Shown: positions 51,574 through 59,221 of the stretch, in pieces
How positions within the stretch are numbered: the first letter of the stretch is position 1
How the letters are laid out: each line of letters opens with the position of its first letter
Origin: Chloroflexota bacterium
GTDB taxonomy: Bacteria > Chloroflexota > Limnocylindria > Limnocylindrales > CSP1-4
Assembly: GCA_016191345.1 (NCBI GenBank)
Contig: JACPOU010000042.1
Coordinates: 1 to 64,000, forward strand
Direction of reading: 5' to 3'
Length of the DNA: 64,000 bases
The notes under the pieces: model-generated
What the model was told of the DNA's origin: nothing
The model's database searches: none
What the model saw: the letters and a program-made list of their open reading frames with translations, nothing else
Position numbers and translations under genes: made by a program

Positions 51574-52497
51574 ATGAAGCGTCGGTCCGTGTCCCGCGTC
51601 CGGCGTCTCGGTGCCGTGAGCCCCATCCTCGGCCTCGCCACGGTACTCGCCGCCTGTTCGCCGGGCCCATCCGTGTCGCCGAAGGCCGCCGGTTCCGGCG
51701 GTCCATCGACAGGCCCAACCGCGACGCCCGCCCCAACCACATCGAGCGGCGGCGTGGACCACGCGACCGGCGCCGCGGACGTCGTGCTCCGGTTCGAGGA
51801 GGGCGGTGGCTTCGTGCCGATGGGCTTCTTCGCGACCGAGGCCCCGATCTTCACCCTGTACGGCAACGGTACGGTCATCTTCAAGGACGGCCTCGCCGCA
51901 CCACCGCCCGCCGATGACGGGGTCATCCGCGTCGCCCCGTACATGACTGCGACGCTCACGGAGGACCAGGTCCAGACGCTCCTGCAATTCGCGATCGCCG
52001 ACGGGGCGCTCGGCGTGGCCAGGGCGCAGTACCAGGGGGTCGGCGCGGATCTCCCGACGGCCACGTTCACGCTGGTCGCGGCCGGCACGAAGAAGACCGT
52101 CAGCGTCTCGGGCCTGGGCATGGACGGCGGCCCGACGCCGGACACGCCCGTCCTGCAGGCGCTCGCCGGGCTCGGCGACCGGCTCCGGAACTTCGCCCCG
52201 ACTGTCGAGGGCGAGGTGGCCTGGGTGCCGGACCGCTGGCGCGGTGTGCTGACCGAGAATCTCGGCGGGCGTGCGCCCCGCGCGTGGCCGTGGCCGGGCG
52301 TGGCGCCAGAGGAGTGGGTCCAGCAGCAGGAGCCGACCGCGCCGCAGTTCCCGGTGCGGGAGATGACCCCGGCGGAGATCGATGCGCTCGAGCTCCAGGA
52401 CATCGAGGGCGGCTTCAGCGGCCTGACCCTCACAGGCCCCGACGGCAAGGAGTACTTCTTCGCGATCCGCCCGCTGTTCCCGGACGAGGTCTACTGA
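51574..52497 (+). CDS. predicted lipoprotein of unknown function
   Basis: A 307-residue protein with a basic start (MKRRSVSRVRRLG), a hydrophobic stretch and the lipobox VLAAC near residue 28. A Ser/Thr/Pro/Gly linker of ~35 residues precedes a globular domain with VLRFEEGGGFVPMGFFATEA, PIFTLYGNGTVIFKDGLAA and TATLTEDQVQTLLQFAIADG. No domain name can be assigned. The protein probably sits on the outer face of the membrane. Confidence 0.72.
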   Translation: MKRRSVSRVRRLGAVSPILGLATVLAACSPGPSVSPKAAGSGGPSTGPTATPAPTTSSGGVDHATGAADVVLRFEEGGGFVPMGFFATEAPIFTLYGNGTVIFKDGLAAPPPADDGVIRVAPYMTATLTEDQVQTLLQFAIADGALGVARAQYQGVGADLPTATFTLVAAGTKKTVSVSGLGMDGGPTPDTPVLQALAGLGDRLRNFAPTVEGEVAWVPDRWRGVLTENLGGRAPRAWPWPGVAPEEWVQQQEPTAPQFPVREMTPAEIDALELQDIEGGFSGLTLTGPDGKEYFFAIRPLFPDEVY

Positions 52498-52527
52498 GCC
52501 GGGGCGGGTCCTGGGCGCGGCGGCCCG

Positions 52528-53163
52528 CTACGCGTTCGCGTAGCGCTGGCCGGCGTAGTTCTGGAACCGCGTCTGGCTCTTCTTGAACCAGAGCTGGATG
52601 TCGCCGGTGGGGCCGTTGCGGTGCTTCGCGAGCTTCACGTTGATGACCTCGCCGTCCGCCTCCTGCTCTTCTCCGGCCCGCTCCTTCTCGCGATAGAGGA
52701 AGACGACGAGGTCCGCGTCCTGCTCGATCGCGCCGGACTCGCGAAGGTCCGACAGGCGCGGCTCCTTGGATTCGCGCATCTCCGGCTGACGGGACAGCTG
52801 CGAGAGCGCGATGACCGGGACCGAGAGCTCGCGCGCGAGCGCCTTCAGGCCGCGTGAGATCTCGCTGACCTCCTGGACGCGGTTCGAGTCGCGGTTCGTG
52901 GTGGTTGCCTGCATGAGCTGCAGGTAGTCCACGATCACGAGGTCCAGCCCGGATTCCGCCTGGAGGCGGCGGGCCTTGGTCCGGAGCTCCATCGACGTGA
53001 TGTTCGGCGTGTCGTCGATGTAGACGGGCGCCGCGGACAGGTCGTTCATCGCCGGTGCGATACGGGCGAAGTCGAGCTCCTCGAGGAAGCCGCTCCGGAG
53101 GCGCTGGGAGTCGATGTTCGCGACGCTCGACAGCAGGCGGAGGACGAGCTGCTCCTTGCTCAT
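52528..53163 (-). CDS. dnaB: replicative DNA helicase DnaB, C-terminal part
   Basis: A 211-residue frame starting MSKEQLVLRLLSSVANIDSQ immediately after an in-frame TAA. It supplies the rest of the RecA-like motor: LDLVIVDYLQLMQ (Walker B), VPVIALSQLSRQPEMRESKE, PRLSDLRESGAIEQDADLVV and LAKHRNGPTGDIQLWF with the arginine-finger region. Together with the upstream frame it makes one full-length DnaB of ~448 residues. The ATG directly follows the stop (TAAATG), so re-initiation is conceivable. Confidence 0.85.
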   Translation of the reverse strand: MSKEQLVLRLLSSVANIDSQRLRSGFLEELDFARIAPAMNDLSAAPVYIDDTPNITSMELRTKARRLQAESGLDLVIVDYLQLMQATTTNRDSNRVQEVSEISRGLKALARELSVPVIALSQLSRQPEMRESKEPRLSDLRESGAIEQDADLVVFLYREKERAGEEQEADGEVINVKLAKHRNGPTGDIQLWFKKSQTRFQNYAGQRYANA

Positions 53164-53874
53164 TTAGAGGCTGAAGACGCCGACGTTCTTGCGCTCGCGC
53201 ACGGCCGCATACTCGGCGATGTTCAGCGCGAAGCTCGTCTTCCCGACCGACGGGCGGGCCGCGACGATGATCAGGTCGCTCTTCTGGAAGCCGGTGGTCA
53301 GGGCGTCGAGGTCCGGGAAGCCCGAGGTGATCCCACTGAGCTCGCCACGGTGGGCGTGGAGGTAGTCGAGGCGGTCGTATGCGGCGTGGAGCAGGTCCTT
53401 CAGCTGGCTGAAGCCGGCCGTGATCCGCCGGTTCGAGACCTGGAACAGCTCCGATTCCGCGCGGTCGATGGCCTCCTGGATCTCGGCCGGGTCCTCGTAG
53501 CCGATGCCGGCGATCTTCCCGGCTGCCCCGATGAGGTTCCGGAGGACGCCCTTGCGCTCGACGATCCGGGCGTACTGGACCGCATGGACGGCGGTTGGTG
53601 TCTGGTTCGAGAGGGTCGAGAGATAGCTGCGGCCGCCGACCGCCTCCAGCTCATCCTTGCGCTCGAGCGTCTCGGCGACCGTCACGATGTCGACGGGCTC
53701 GCGCCGTTCGAACAGCTCGAGCATGGCCAGGTAGATCGTGCCGTGGGCCTGCCGGTAGAAGTCCTCCGGCCGCAGGAATTCCGCGACCTCGATGATCGTC
53801 TCGCGGTCGATGAGGATCGCGCCGAGAACCGACTGTTCGGCTTCGAGGCTCTGTGGCGGCAGGCGATCGATCAC
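53164..53874 (-). CDS. dnaB: replicative DNA helicase DnaB, N-terminal part, ends at internal TAA
   Basis: A 236-residue frame with GTG start. It contains the DnaB N-terminal domain (LPPQSLEAEQSVLGAILIDR, FYRQAHGTIYLAMLELFERR), linker helix, and Walker A in VAARPSVGKTSFALNIAEYA. It ends NVGVFSL then TAA. The intact family continues with Glu-Met-Ser; here the Glu codon is TAA and Met-Ser follows in frame. That Glu lies 25 residues after the Walker A Lys, the position of the catalytic glutamate. A sequencing error, a nonsense mutation or a split protein are all possible. Confidence 0.88.
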   Translation of the reverse strand: MIDRLPPQSLEAEQSVLGAILIDRETIIEVAEFLRPEDFYRQAHGTIYLAMLELFERREPVDIVTVAETLERKDELEAVGGRSYLSTLSNQTPTAVHAVQYARIVERKGVLRNLIGAAGKIAGIGYEDPAEIQEAIDRAESELFQVSNRRITAGFSQLKDLLHAAYDRLDYLHAHRGELSGITSGFPDLDALTTGFQKSDLIIVAARPSVGKTSFALNIAEYAAVRERKNVGVFSL

Positions 53875-53944
53875 GGCGTGCTCAGACTCCGGTGGGGGCG
53901 TGTCATCTCGAGTGTCACGGCGCGGCCGGCCATCCGATAGTGGC

Positions 53945-54020
53945 TTATCCCCGCCGGAACTCGAGGCAGACCTGAATCAGGTGGACGCCGCGTCCGGAAG
54001 TGTGGATGGGATGTGGATGA
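53945..54020. other. DnaA-box-like motifs between dnaB and lexA
   Basis: TTATCCCCG (53945), TGTGGATGG (54001) and TGTGGATGA (54012) differ from the 9-mer TTATCCACA or its complement by two, two and one bases. The dnaB-lexA gap otherwise shows only a hairpin near 54021-54048. Evidence for an origin or DnaA regulation is weak. Confidence 0.25.
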
Positions 54021-54145
54021 CCTGGCGTGGCGCACAGACGCCGCCAGGCCAAGGCGGCGCCGAGGCTGGCGAGCGAGCGCACTGGACGTGCGTGAGCGAG
54101 CCAACGCAGGCGCCAACGCCGGCCTGGCGGATGGATGGGCGCCAC

Positions 54146-54796
54146 CTAGTCGAGGCGGCGGATGACGCCGATGAGCTTCCCCTGGATCCGCACGTCCGGA
54201 TAGATCTGCGGCGGGTAGGCCGAGTTCGCGGGCTGGAGCCGAACGTGGTCCTTCTCGCGGAAGAACGTCTTCAGGGTCACCGCGTTCTCCTCGACCTGGG
54301 CCACGACGATATCCCCGTTGCGGGCCGTCGTCTGGGGCCGGATGAGCACGAAGTCGCCGTCCGCGATGTGGGCGTCGATCATCGAGTCGCCGCGGACGCG
54401 GAGGACGTACGCATCGCCTCCCGGGGCGAGGATCTCCGGGATGGCCATCGTCTCCGAGGCGTCCTGGTACGCCTCGATGGGGCCGCCGGCCGCGATCTCG
54501 CCGATGATCGGGACCACGTGCGCGTCCGCGCTCGTGGACTGCGGGACGAGCTCGCTCGACAGGCCGAGCGAGATCGCGGCGGTGGGCGTCAGCCGGATCG
54601 CTCGCGACTGCGCGGCGCCCCGCTCGAGATAGCCGTCCCGCTCCAGGACCTGAAGGTGGTGGTGGACCGCCGAGGTGGAGTTGAGACCCACCGCCAGGCC
54701 GATCTCACGCACCGACGGGGGATAGCCGCGCGCGCGAAGGGTTGCGGCGATGTGGTGAAGGATCTTCAGCTTGCGATCCGCGTCGTGCCTGGTCAT
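54146..54796 (-). CDS. lexA: SOS repressor LexA
   Basis: A 216-residue protein with an N-terminal winged helix (ADRKLKILHHIAATLRARGY, PPSVREIGLAVGLNSTSAVH) and a C-terminal S24 peptidase domain. The Ala-Gly cleavage site is in GEIAAGGPIEAYQ; the catalytic Ser is in VRGDSMIDAHIADGD and Lys in NAVTLKTFFREKD. The ATG at 54796 follows AGGAGG. Its promoter carries a perfect LexA box, so it is autoregulated. Confidence 0.95.
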   Translation of the reverse strand: MTRHDADRKLKILHHIAATLRARGYPPSVREIGLAVGLNSTSAVHHHLQVLERDGYLERGAAQSRAIRLTPTAAISLGLSSELVPQSTSADAHVVPIIGEIAAGGPIEAYQDASETMAIPEILAPGGDAYVLRVRGDSMIDAHIADGDFVLIRPQTTARNGDIVVAQVEENAVTLKTFFREKDHVRLQPANSAYPPQIYPDVRIQGKLIGVIRRLD

Positions 54797-54821
54797 CTGG
54801 CCTCCTGGGGCGACTGCCTGC

Positions 54822-54849
54822 AGCATACCGAACGGACGTTCGATGTCAA
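54822..54849 (-). promoter_or_regulatory. lexA promoter with LexA box
   Basis: Minus-strand TTGACA (54844-54849) and TATGCT (54822-54827) are 16 bp apart. The perfect dyad CGAAC-GGAC-GTTCG (54829-54842, plus strand) lies between them and matches the Bacillus-type SOS box. Confidence 0.85.
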
Positions 54850-54977
54850 GGGCCGCGTCGGCTGTCGCCGGGAGCGGCGACCCGGCTCGAACGTGCATCC
54901 GCGGTAAACTCCGCAACCCGCGGCATCCGGTGCGTTCTGTACCCGGCCACGGCATCGGCAGGGAGGCGCGGCGGCGC

Positions 54978-55514
54978 ATGGCGCGACGGAAGACCGAGGA
55001 TTCGAGAGGCAAGGGCGGGGGCTCCCGCAGTCGATCGAGGGGCGGCGCGGCTCGCCGGCTCCTCGGCCTGCTCGCATTTCTGCCGGTCGCCAGCCGCGCC
55101 CCGCTCTATGCCCGGCTTGTCTTCGCGCTCGTCGTGGATGACCGGGTCCCCAATTCGAGGAAGGCGATGCTCGCCGGCGCCCTGGGCTACGTGGCGTTCG
55201 GCCGGGACATCGTCCCGGACGACATCCCGGTCCTCGGCGGCCTCGACGACCTCGTCGTGATCGCGGTTGCCCTCGATGTCTTCCTCGACGGGGTCGATGA
55301 CGACGTCCTCGAGGAGAAGCTCGCTGAGCTGGGCATCGATCGGGGCGCGTTCGACGATGATGTGGCCCGCATCCGCCGGTTCCTGCCGGGCCCCATCCGG
55401 CGGACGGTCCGCCGCCTGCCGGGGCTCCTCGGTGCGGCGGGCGAGGCATTGCAGCAATCCGGTCTCGGCCCCAGACTGCGGGCCTGGATCACCAGGGAGG
55501 ACTCGATCGCGTGA
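54978..55514 (+). CDS. YkvA-like DUF1232 membrane protein
   Basis: A 178-residue protein. A basic Ser/Gly-rich start is followed by the DUF1232 signature YVAFGRDIVPDDIPVLGGLD and DLVVIAVALDVFLDGV, then an amphipathic C-terminal region (FLPGPIRRTVRRLPGLLGAA). Family members are small membrane-associated proteins of unknown role. The stop overlaps the GTG of rplI. Confidence 0.75.
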   Translation: MARRKTEDSRGKGGGSRSRSRGGAARRLLGLLAFLPVASRAPLYARLVFALVVDDRVPNSRKAMLAGALGYVAFGRDIVPDDIPVLGGLDDLVVIAVALDVFLDGVDDDVLEEKLAELGIDRGAFDDDVARIRRFLPGPIRRTVRRLPGLLGAAGEALQQSGLGPRLRAWITREDSIA

Positions 55515-55957
55515 AGGTCATTCTGACCACGGACGTCGCCAAGATCGGCAAGTCGGGCGAGATGAAGACGGTTGCCGACGGCTTCGCCACGAACTACCTG
55601 ATCCCGCAGAAGCTCGCGGTCCCGGCGTCCGGCGGCGCGTACCGGGCATGGCAGCACGACATCGCCTCGCGCGAGGACAAGCGCAAGCGGGAGCGCGAGG
55701 ATGCCGAGATCGCCGCGACGCGGATCGGTTCCACGACCCTCACCATGGGCGTCAAGGTGGGTGACGGCGGCAAGCTCTACGGCTCCATCACGGCCAAGGA
55801 CATCGCCGACGCCCTCGCCCGCCGCGGGATCCAGGTCGACAAGCACAAGATCGAGCTCGACGAGCCGCTCAAGTCGCTCGGGACGTACAAGGTCGCGATC
55901 AAGGTCTTCTCCGGCATGACGCCGGAAGTCACGGTGATCGTCGAGCCCAAGGGGTAG
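55511..55957 (+). CDS. rplI: 50S ribosomal protein L9
   Basis: A 148-residue L9. The N-domain (MKVILTTDVAKIGKSGEMKT, VADGFATNYLIPQKLAVPAS), the long connecting helix (DKRKREREDAEIAA) and the C-domain (GKLYGSITAKDIADALARRG) are complete. The GTG at 55511 overlaps the previous stop. In many genomes rplI is next to dnaB; here the two are near each other but on opposite strands with lexA between. Confidence 0.95.
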   Translation: MKVILTTDVAKIGKSGEMKTVADGFATNYLIPQKLAVPASGGAYRAWQHDIASREDKRKREREDAEIAATRIGSTTLTMGVKVGDGGKLYGSITAKDIADALARRGIQVDKHKIELDEPLKSLGTYKVAIKVFSGMTPEVTVIVEPKG

Positions 55958-55964
55958 GTTCCCC

Positions 55965-56112
55965 GGCCGCGGACGGCTCTGCTGCCCCGGACGGCTCTGC
56001 TGCCCCGCGCCGTTCGAGGTGACCGGTCCGGGCCCTGACGTCCCGCGCCGCCCGGTCCGGTTCTGCGGCCCGGCGCCGCCCGGCCGGTTCTGCGGCCCGG
56101 CGCCGCCCCGAC
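55965..56112. repeat. short tandem repeats after rplI
   Basis: CCGGACGGCTCTGCTGCC occurs about twice at ~55970-56006, and a ~27-bp unit CGGTTCTGCGGCCCGGCGCC occurs twice at ~56058-56110. The rest of the gap to dinB holds the REP-like hairpin copy and no gene. Confidence 0.65.
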
Positions 56113-56255
56113 TTCCGGCCATATCGTCACCCGGGGACGCTTGGAGCAGATTCGAGCGGCCGGAGACCGGCGATCACGCCTGCCTCGCTCGGGATCCGTG
56201 CACGGATCCGGTCATCCGCGGCCTCGAAGGGCGCTCCGGGACCCCGAGACGCTGA

Positions 56256-56289
56256 CTGACCGTCCTCCGATGACGGTCTGCCCACATCG
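56256..56289 (-). repeat. REP-like hairpin element, copy 2
   Basis: Inverse copy of 38608-38641: on the minus strand CGATGTGGGCAGACCGTCAT is followed by a short loop and GGACGGTCAG. Stem arms GACCGTC/GACGGTC are conserved while loop bases differ, suggesting selection on or recent spread of the hairpin. Confidence 0.7.
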
Positions 56290-56364
56290 GGCGCGGTGGG
56301 AGGGCGCCGCGGCGGTGGCCGTCCGTGCCACTCCGCTGACACCGCCCAGGGTGAGAATGGCCTC

Positions 56365-57786
56365 GTGACGAGCCTTCCGGGGCCAGGGGCGACGACGCGG
56401 ACGATCCTCCACGTCGACCTCGACGCGTTCTTCGCGTCGGTGGAGCAGCGCGATCACCCGGAGCTCCGCGGCCGGCCGGTCGTGGTCGGGATGGGCGGCA
56501 GCAACGACCGGGGCGTGGTCAGCGCCGCGTCCTACGAGGCGCGCCGGTTCGGCGTCCACTCGGCGATGCCGATCCGGACAGCCCGCCGCCTCTGCCCCGA
56601 CTGCGTGTTCGTGGCGGTGAACGGCGCCCGGTATCAGCACGTGAGCCGCGAGGTCATGGCGATCCTCCGGCGGTACACGCCGCTCGTGGAGCCCGTCTCC
56701 ATCGACGAGGCGTTCCTCGACGTCACGGCGTCGCGCGGCCTCTTCGGCGACGGCGCGACGATCGGCGCGAGCATCAAGCGGGCCATCCGCGCGGAGCTTC
56801 AGCTCACCGCGTCGGTCGGCGTCGCGGCGACCAAGCTGGTGGCAAAGATCGGCTCGGACCTGCGAAAGCCTGACGGGCTGGTCGTCGTGCCGCCGGGCGA
56901 GGAGGGCGAGTTCCTCGCACCACTCCCGATCTCGCGCCTGTGGGGCGTGGGGCCGGCGACGGCCGCGGCGCTGCGCGACTTCAAGGTCGCCACGATTGGG
57001 GACCTCCAGGCCATGGACCGTGCCTCGCTCGTCCGGCGATTCGGGCAGCACGGGGCGTCGCTCGTCGATCGGGCGCACGGGATCGATCCGGATCCGGTCG
57101 ACGACCCGGACGGGGCGAAGTCGATCGGACACGAGACGACGTTCGACGAGGACACCGCCGACATCGAGGTCATCGAGCGCACGCTCCTCGCGATGGCCGA
57201 GGGCGTGTCGGGCCGGCTCCGGAGCTCCGGGCTGAAGGCCTCGACCATCACCGTGAAGGTTCGGGACACCGGATTCAACACCGTCACCCGGCAGCGGACC
57301 CTGCCCGAGCCGACCGACCTCACCGACCCGATCTGGCGCGTCGCCATGGACCTTGCCCGGCCGGAGACCCGGGGCAAGCGGATCCGGCTCGTCGGAGTCA
57401 CGGCGTCGGGGTTCGACGTGCGCGAGCAGCTCGGCCTCTTCGATGCGGACGACCCGCGGCAGCGGCGGGCGGTCGAGGCGGCCGACGAGCTTCGTCGCCG
57501 GTTCGGCCCGCGGGCGGTCACGCGCGCGCGCCTCCTCCGGGCCGGGTTGCCGGCGCCGTTCGAACGGGACTTCGGGACGGCGGCGGAGCGGCGGGGCGAA
57601 CACGCGGCGGACGTCGAGCGATCGGGCCGGAAGCGGCGCCCCGAGGCGGGTCGCGGGCGGGGCGGCCGGGCGGAAGCGGCCGCCGGAGCGGCCGGCGCCG
57701 CGGACGACTTGGCCATCGACGGCCTCGCCGCGGGGCTCGATGACCTGGCATCGGATGCCGACGACGAGCCGCCCGAACGGTCGTGA
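56365..57786 (+). CDS. dinB: DNA polymerase IV (Y-family)
   Basis: A 473-residue translesion polymerase. Catalytic residues are in LHVDLDAFFASVEQRDHPEL and PVSIDEAFLDVTASRGLFGD; the helix-hairpin-helix region includes SRLWGVGPATAAALRDF, and the little finger follows (SIGHETTFDEDTADIEVIER). The clamp-binding motif QLGLF occurs near residue 360, followed by an unusual ~110-residue Arg/Gly/Ala-rich extension. The GTG at 56365 gives the expected N-terminus. No LexA box is visible upstream. Confidence 0.9.
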   Translation: MTSLPGPGATTRTILHVDLDAFFASVEQRDHPELRGRPVVVGMGGSNDRGVVSAASYEARRFGVHSAMPIRTARRLCPDCVFVAVNGARYQHVSREVMAILRRYTPLVEPVSIDEAFLDVTASRGLFGDGATIGASIKRAIRAELQLTASVGVAATKLVAKIGSDLRKPDGLVVVPPGEEGEFLAPLPISRLWGVGPATAAALRDFKVATIGDLQAMDRASLVRRFGQHGASLVDRAHGIDPDPVDDPDGAKSIGHETTFDEDTADIEVIERTLLAMAEGVSGRLRSSGLKASTITVKVRDTGFNTVTRQRTLPEPTDLTDPIWRVAMDLARPETRGKRIRLVGVTASGFDVREQLGLFDADDPRQRRAVEAADELRRRFGPRAVTRARLLRAGLPAPFERDFGTAAERRGEHAADVERSGRKRRPEAGRGRGGRAEAAAGAAGAADDLAIDGLAAGLDDLASDADDEPPERS

Positions 57787-57841
57787 CACGCGAGCTGGCA
57801 CAGGCGAGGTCGAAGGTGACAGCCATCAGAAGCTGAATGGC

Positions 57842-57896
57842 TTGACATCGAACAGGTGTTCGGTCTAGGCTCCGACCATATTCGAACGCCCGTTCT
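57842..57896 (+). promoter_or_regulatory. SOS promoter with two LexA boxes
   Basis: TTGACA (57842-57847) and TAGGCT (57866-57871) flank a perfect box CGAAC-AGGT-GTTCG (57849-57862). A second, one-mismatch box CGAAC-GCCC-GTTCT lies at 57883-57896 downstream of the start point. TTGACATCGAAC then GTTCGGT is identical in position to the lexA promoter. Confidence 0.82.
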
Positions 57897-57955
57897 GAAG
57901 GCAGTGCCCGGCCGAAGAGCGAGACAGCCGCACCCGCCCCCGGAAGGAGCCATTC

Positions 57956-58225
57956 GTGGCCATGATTCGAGTCGAGCCGGTCAACGTCCAGGTTCGCGCC
58001 GACTGGTTTGACGGCCGTCCGCGCGAGATCACGTGGAACGCGCGTCGCCTCCGGGTCACCGAGGTCGTCGGCGTCCGTGACGAGACGTCCGCGTTCCCCG
58101 TCGTTGTCGGCCCGCGGACGATCTTCGAGGTCCAGACCTCGGTCGCGCGGTTCACGCTCTCGTATCGGCACCGTACCCGTCGCTGGTCGATCGAGGGGCT
58201 GGACGAGGCGCGCCACGCGGCCTGA
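57956..58225 (+). CDS. DUF6504-like small SOS protein
   Basis: An 89-residue protein starting at GTG 57956, with AAGGAG six bases upstream. IRVEPVNVQVRADWFDGRPR, EITWNARRLRVTEVVGVRDE and RFTLSYRHRTRRWSIEGLDE resemble the DUF6504 family, which accompanies Y-family or DnaE2 polymerases in Actinobacteria. It follows dinB but has its own LexA-controlled promoter, so a DNA-damage role is likely. Biochemical activity is unknown. Confidence 0.68.
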   Translation: MAMIRVEPVNVQVRADWFDGRPREITWNARRLRVTEVVGVRDETSAFPVVVGPRTIFEVQTSVARFTLSYRHRTRRWSIEGLDEARHAA

Positions 58226-58503
58226 CTCCAGGGCCGCCACCTGACCACATCCTGCCCGGCGCGTCCCACGCGCCCGGGTTGTGCCCACCGGTCGTCGACT
58301 CCTCCCCGACGCCGGGTCCCCGGAGGCGGGACGGGCGCGGCCGGTACCGCGCTCGCCCCGTATCCGGCGGCATTGCGTAGCGGCGCGCGTACGCGCGGGC
58401 CGGCCGGCGTCTGTCGTCGAGCCGAGCCTCCCCCGGGGCGTCGGCACGGCCCGGGGTCGCCGGCACGCACCCGGGGGCGCCGGCACGCGCCTACAATCGC
58501 GAC

Positions 58504-59166
58504 GTGGATTCGACCCCTGTCCCCTTTCGTGACCTGACGCTCCGGGCCTTCGTCGCTCGCCTCGCCTCGGCCGAACCCGTGCCAGGGGGTGGGAGCGCGT
58601 CGGCGGTCGCGGCCAGCCTCGCGGCCGGGCTCGTCACGATGGTCGCCTCACTCTCCGAGGGCCGGCCCCGCTACGCGATGTACATGGAGGTCCATGCCCG
58701 CACGAAGGCCGCGGGCACGGAGCTGGCCGAGCGGCTCCTCCGCATCGCCGACGAGGACGCGGCGTCGTACGCCGACTTCGCCGCCGCGCTCAAGCTCCCG
58801 AAGGAGACGGAGGCCGAGCAGGCCGCACGCGGGGAAGCGATCCGTGCCGCCGCGCGCGTGGCCGCAGAGGTCCCGATGCGCTGCGTGGAAGCCTGTCTCG
58901 AGGTCGCCGAGAACGCCGAACTCCTCGCGGCGCGGTGCAACGTCAACGCCTCCTCCGACCTGGACGTGGCGGCGCTCCTCGCGGAGGCGGCGGCGCGGGG
59001 CGCGGCCGCGAACGTGCTGGTGAACCTCCCGTCCGTCGCGGACGAGGCCTACGCGTCGGAGGCCCGGAGCCGCGTGAATGCCCTGCTGGCCCGCATCGCC
59101 GCGCTCGCGGCCACCACCCACCAGGTCGTCGCGACCGGCGTGCTCCGCGAGCCCGTCGCCCGATGA
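58504..59166 (+). CDS. fchA: methenyltetrahydrofolate cyclohydrolase / cyclodeaminase-like
   Basis: A 220-residue all-helical protein of the FTCD_C family. SAEPVPGGGSASAVAASLAA near the N-terminus and VPMRCVEACLEVAENAELLA, CNVNASSDLDVAALLAEAAA are characteristic. Family members hydrolyse 5,10-methenyl-THF or remove ammonia from formimino-THF. Being followed by folD and fhs, the cyclohydrolase role is favoured. The start is GTG at 58504. Confidence 0.85.
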   Translation: MDSTPVPFRDLTLRAFVARLASAEPVPGGGSASAVAASLAAGLVTMVASLSEGRPRYAMYMEVHARTKAAGTELAERLLRIADEDAASYADFAAALKLPKETEAEQAARGEAIRAAARVAAEVPMRCVEACLEVAENAELLAARCNVNASSDLDVAALLAEAAARGAAANVLVNLPSVADEAYASEARSRVNALLARIAALAATTHQVVATGVLREPVAR

Positions 59167-59221
59167 TCGTCGGCTCCGCGGCGCCTCACGGCCAGTCGAC
59201 GGCCGGGCGGTACGCGAAGCC

